DNA from: Comamonadaceae bacterium
GTDB taxonomy: Bacteria > Pseudomonadota > Gammaproteobacteria > Burkholderiales > Burkholderiaceae_C
Direction of reading: 5' to 3'
Assembly (NCBI GenBank): GCA_947452325.1
Contig: CANGCZ010000080.1
Span: 1-7,156, forward strand
DNA length: 7,156 nucleotides
Shown: one piece after another, positions 5,976-7,156 of the stretch
Numbering within the stretch: the first letter of the stretch is position 1
How the letters are laid out: each line of letters begins with the position of its first letter
The notes under the pieces: model-generated
What the model was told of the DNA's origin: nothing
What the model saw: only the letters and a program-made list of their open reading frames with translations
Databases searched by the model: none
Translations under genes and position numbers: made by a program

Positions 5976-6980
5976 TCAGTCGAAACTGCCTATGCGCGAG
6001 GGATTAGAGAAATTCATCCAGACAAAAAAAGCCCTGCCGACGATGTTTTTATCCGGCACAAACCCCCAATAACGCGAGTCCAAGGAGTTGTCCCGGTTGT
6101 CGCCCATCATGAAGTAATGTCCAGCAGGCACTGTGCATTCCAAACCTTCAACGCTGTAAGTGCAATTTTCCTTGAACGCAAAATCGTCAATACCGCTGAC
6201 AAAATTCGGGGTTCTCTCATCGTTGAGCAAACGGTGTTTGCGTAACAGACTCATCTCTGAGGGAGCGCTGCCTATGGGCAGTTCTTCTTCAAACTGCTTG
6301 CTGTAACGCATATTGTCGGCATCGAAAAATTCAGGGATAGCGACTTTGCTGACCGGCTGTCCATTGATGGTCAACACCTTGTTCAAGTAAGCGATTTTGT
6401 CGCCCGGAATGCCGACCACTCGCTTGATGTAGTCCAGGCTGGGTTTGGGCGGGTAACGAAACACCATGACATCGCCACGGTTGACCGGTGAACCTTGGGT
6501 CAGTTTGTAGTTGATGACCGGCAGACGAAAGCCATAGTGGAATTTGTTGACCAAGATCAAATCACCGACATGCAGCGTCGGGATCATGGAGCCGGAAGGG
6601 ATTTTGAAGGGTTCAAACAAAAAGGAACGCAGCACGAAGACGGCGGCAATGACGGGGAACAAGCCAGCGGTCCAGTCCATCCACCAGGGTTGACGCAGCA
6701 GTTCATCACGGGCTTTCAAAAAAGAGCTGTCGTCTTCTTTGGCTGTGATGCCTTGGTTTTTCAATTCAACCAGGCGGTTGGCGTGTTGGGTGTCAAGTTG
6801 TAATACTGCAGCACGGCGGCGCGGTAAAAAATACAGTTGCTCGGCCAACCAGTAAACACCGCTGACGGCAGTGGCCAAAAACAGCAACAAGGCAAAAGAG
6901 CCTTCGATATTGCCGGTGTACCAGGCGGCGGCATAGCCGACAAAGCCGGTCAGGATGATGGCGGTGATGGCGGCAATCAA
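5976..6980 (-). CDS. lepB: Signal peptidase I LepB
   Basis: LepB is the inner-membrane serine protease that removes signal peptides from exported preproteins. The 334 residues show hydrophobic segments at about 3-20, 27-47 and 105-120, and a periplasmic catalytic domain follows. The Ser/Lys dyad is S131 in PSGSMIPTL (128-136) and K187 in DYIKRVVGIPGDK (183-195). The box GDNRDNSLDSRYWGFVP at 293-309 is also intact. The three N-terminal segments and the charged loop at about 53-100 are as in related betaproteobacterial LepB proteins. The start is a TTG at 6980-6978, overlapping the lepA stop as TTGA. AGGTGG sits just upstream and the first membrane segment begins immediately, while no ATG fits nearby. 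A TTG start may limit LepB relative to its neighbours. Confidence 0.95.
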   Translation of the reverse strand: MIAAITAIILTGFVGYAAAWYTGNIEGSFALLLFLATAVSGVYWLAEQLYFLPRRRAAVLQLDTQHANRLVELKNQGITAKEDDSSFLKARDELLRQPWWMDWTAGLFPVIAAVFVLRSFLFEPFKIPSGSMIPTLHVGDLILVNKFHYGFRLPVINYKLTQGSPVNRGDVMVFRYPPKPSLDYIKRVVGIPGDKIAYLNKVLTINGQPVSKVAIPEFFDADNMRYSKQFEEELPIGSAPSEMSLLRKHRLLNDERTPNFVSGIDDFAFKENCTYSVEGLECTVPAGHYFMMGDNRDNSLDSRYWGFVPDKNIVGRAFFVWMNFSNPSRIGSFD

Positions 6981-7156
6981 TCTTCCACCTGCAATATCGC
7001 CAAAAAGGCTTCTTGGGGTACTTCCACCGATCCGATTTGTTTCATGCGTTTTTTACCTGCTTTTTGTTTCTCAAGAAGTTTGCGCTTGCGGCTGATGTCG
7101 CCGCCATAGCATTTTGCCAGCACGTTTTTACGCAAGGCTTTGATGGATTCACGCGC
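6977..7156 (-). CDS. lepA: Elongation factor 4 (LepA/EF4), C-terminal fragment
   Basis: This is the last 59 codons of LepA, a ribosome-bound translational GTPase involved in translation initiation, 30S biogenesis and back-translocation. The frame is open from the right edge to a TGA at 6979-6977. Recognisable LepA-specific C-terminal sequence includes RKNVLAKCYGGDISRKRKLL, then EKQKAGKKRMKQIGSVEVPQ and EAFLAIL. The highly basic KQKAGKKRMK stretch is the rRNA-contacting end of the family. The ending after QVED resembles the E. coli protein. The GTPase domain is off the right edge. The stop overlaps the lepB start, and lepA is the first operon gene seen here. The promoter must lie upstream of the window. 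Confidence 0.96.
   Translation of the reverse strand, partial: ARESIKALRKNVLAKCYGGDISRKRKLLEKQKAGKKRMKQIGSVEVPQEAFLAILQVED

Noticed and set aside
1..7156. CRISPR array, insertion sequence, prophage or tRNA attachment site
   Set aside because: No regular repeats with spacers, no transposase or integrase frame, no paired terminal repeats and no tRNA gene were seen on either strand.

Overview
The window looks like chromosomal DNA from a betaproteobacterium of the order Burkholderiales, most likely Comamonadaceae or a close relative. This rests on the gene order lepA-lepB-rnc-era-recO-pdxJ-acpS-nagZ, on the wording of the LysS, RecO, LepB and PdxJ proteins, and on a small zinc-ribbon protein of a type I associate with this order. 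The assignment comes from remembered family features, not a database search. Base composition is moderately GC-rich and looks even throughout.

Layout, left to right. (1) Positions 2-217 hold the 3' end of lysS on the + strand. Everything else reads on the - strand. (2) Positions 221-861 hold a vapC/vapB type II toxin-antitoxin pair that ends 3 nt from the lysS stop. A perfect 24-bp palindrome at 883-906 in front of vapB is the probable operator. (3) Positions 948-991 hold a hairpin plus T-tract terminator that closes the next gene. (4) Positions 1015-1269 encode an 84-residue protein with two CxxC pairs and unknown function. (5) Positions 1270-1365 are a short intergenic leader with a possible -10 box and a GC-rich hairpin. 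(6) From 1366 to the right edge runs a dense housekeeping operon, transcribed lepA > lepB > rnc > era > recO > pdxJ > acpS > nagZ. Most junctions are 4-nt stop/start overlaps, and the rest are gaps of 2-7 nt.

The operon joins translation and ribosome quality (LepA, Era, RNase III), protein export (LepB), recombinational repair (RecO), vitamin B6 synthesis (PdxJ), fatty-acid carrier activation (AcpS) and peptidoglycan recycling (NagZ). No independent promoter is evident inside it, so it is probably read as one message from a promoter upstream of the window. The toxin-antitoxin pair is the only accessory element. I see no insertion sequence, CRISPR array, tRNA, rRNA or prophage, and no convincing new multi-gene system. 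The items most worth a second look are the vapBC operator and its tight placement behind lysS, the uncharacterised zinc-ribbon protein, the lack of room for an E. coli-style rnc leader, and the Bacteroidetes-like form of PdxJ.
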